A DNA stretch of 16,870 nucleotides from Theodoxus fluviatilis. Lineage: Eukaryota > Mollusca > Gastropoda > Cycloneritida > Neritidae. The position numbers and the translations under genes are program-made. Each line of letters begins with the position of its first letter. The first letter of the stretch is position 1. Shown piece after piece: positions 16,613 through 16,870 of this stretch. The notes below the pieces were generated by a model, which saw only the letters and a program-made list of their open reading frames with translations, made no database searches and was not told the origin of the DNA. The DNA lies in assembly GCA_034096865.1 (NCBI GenBank), contig JAWQFJ010028191.1, forward strand, positions 1-16,870, written 5' to 3'.

Positions 16613-16870
16613 ATGGGTAGATGGGTAAGTATTTCCTGGTGAGAGTGTGAATGCGGGTGTGAATAATGGGTAGGTGGGAAAGTGTTCATTGGTGTGTGGG
16701 TAGATGGGTGAATGCTCATTGGTGTGTGGATAGATGGATAAGTGTTTCTTGGTATGTGGATAGATGTGAATGTAAAGTATAGGTAGGTGGGTAAGTGTCA
16801 ACTGGTGTCTGGGTAGCTGTGCGTGTACAGTATGGGAAGGTGGGTGTTTCCTGTGAGTGGGTAGATGTGG
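16613..16870. repeat. 30-base minisatellite in the intron after the exon
   Basis: Imperfect tandem units of about 30 bases built on GGTAGATGGGTGAATGCTCA plus TTGGTGTGTG, alternating with shorter variants of 23-27 bases. It runs to the window edge. Short His/Pro/Tyr-rich minus-strand frames are artefacts. Confidence 0.8.

Noticed and set aside
16293..16628. A continuous 111-codon protein starting at ATG 16293
   Set aside because: The first 45 codons cover the TCCAATCTAATCC repeats and the splice acceptor tract, and the last 18 lie past the donor; only 16430-16574 looks coding.

Overview
This window looks like non-coding and repeat-rich nuclear DNA of an animal, most likely a marine mollusc (perhaps a gastropod; this is inference). 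The pointers are short exon-like segments with GT/AG boundaries, very long GA, TTCC and triplet microsatellites, relics of several different LINE retrotransposons, a tRNA-derived SINE and many terminal-inverted-repeat or foldback elements. Nothing resembles a bacterial operon, phage or CRISPR locus. No host gene is complete here. || Layout. Positions 1-2226 (minus strand) hold a decayed LINE ORF1: an N-terminal part, the characteristic coiled-coil/RRM-type core, and a C-terminal part running into acidic 17-residue repeats that leave the window at its left edge. Two inverted-repeat elements interrupt it (566-805, hAT-like with 8-base target duplications; and 1242-1971). Positions 2617-2978 and 4066-4620 are GA blocks, with unassigned DNA around them. 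Two candidate host exons lie at 5462-5561 and 5638-5790. Positions 6014-6886 and 7675-8508 are direct copies of one interspersed repeat studded with TGACCTTGA motifs; between them is a LINE C-terminus with a GATA tail (6907-7323). || Positions 8781-12514 form a cluster of foldback elements. Element A (8781-9686) and element B (9694-10897, carrying a SINE) sit directly side by side. The same 7-base target word CTATGAC occurs left of A, between A and B, and right of B, and an apparently unoccupied relative of the site lies at 11788. Element C (11890-12514) has near-identical arms and subterminal CGATAGTCGC-type repeats. Positions 12771-13440 are TTCC and triplet arrays, the latter abutting another LINE 3-prime end on the minus strand. 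|| Positions 13727-14878 encode an open 383-codon C-terminal part of a non-LTR retroelement protein, with a CCHC cluster and a restriction-like endonuclease signature. It runs into a roughly 1-kb imperfect palindrome (14805-15834) whose G-rich left and C-rich right satellite arms are complementary. The most convincing host coding segment is the 145-base exon at 16430-16574, encoding a charged coiled-coil-like peptide resembling ciliary TPH-domain proteins; a 30-base minisatellite follows in its intron. || The genes do not form a pathway. The window is best read as intergenic or intronic DNA that has collected transposons, several inserted into one another.
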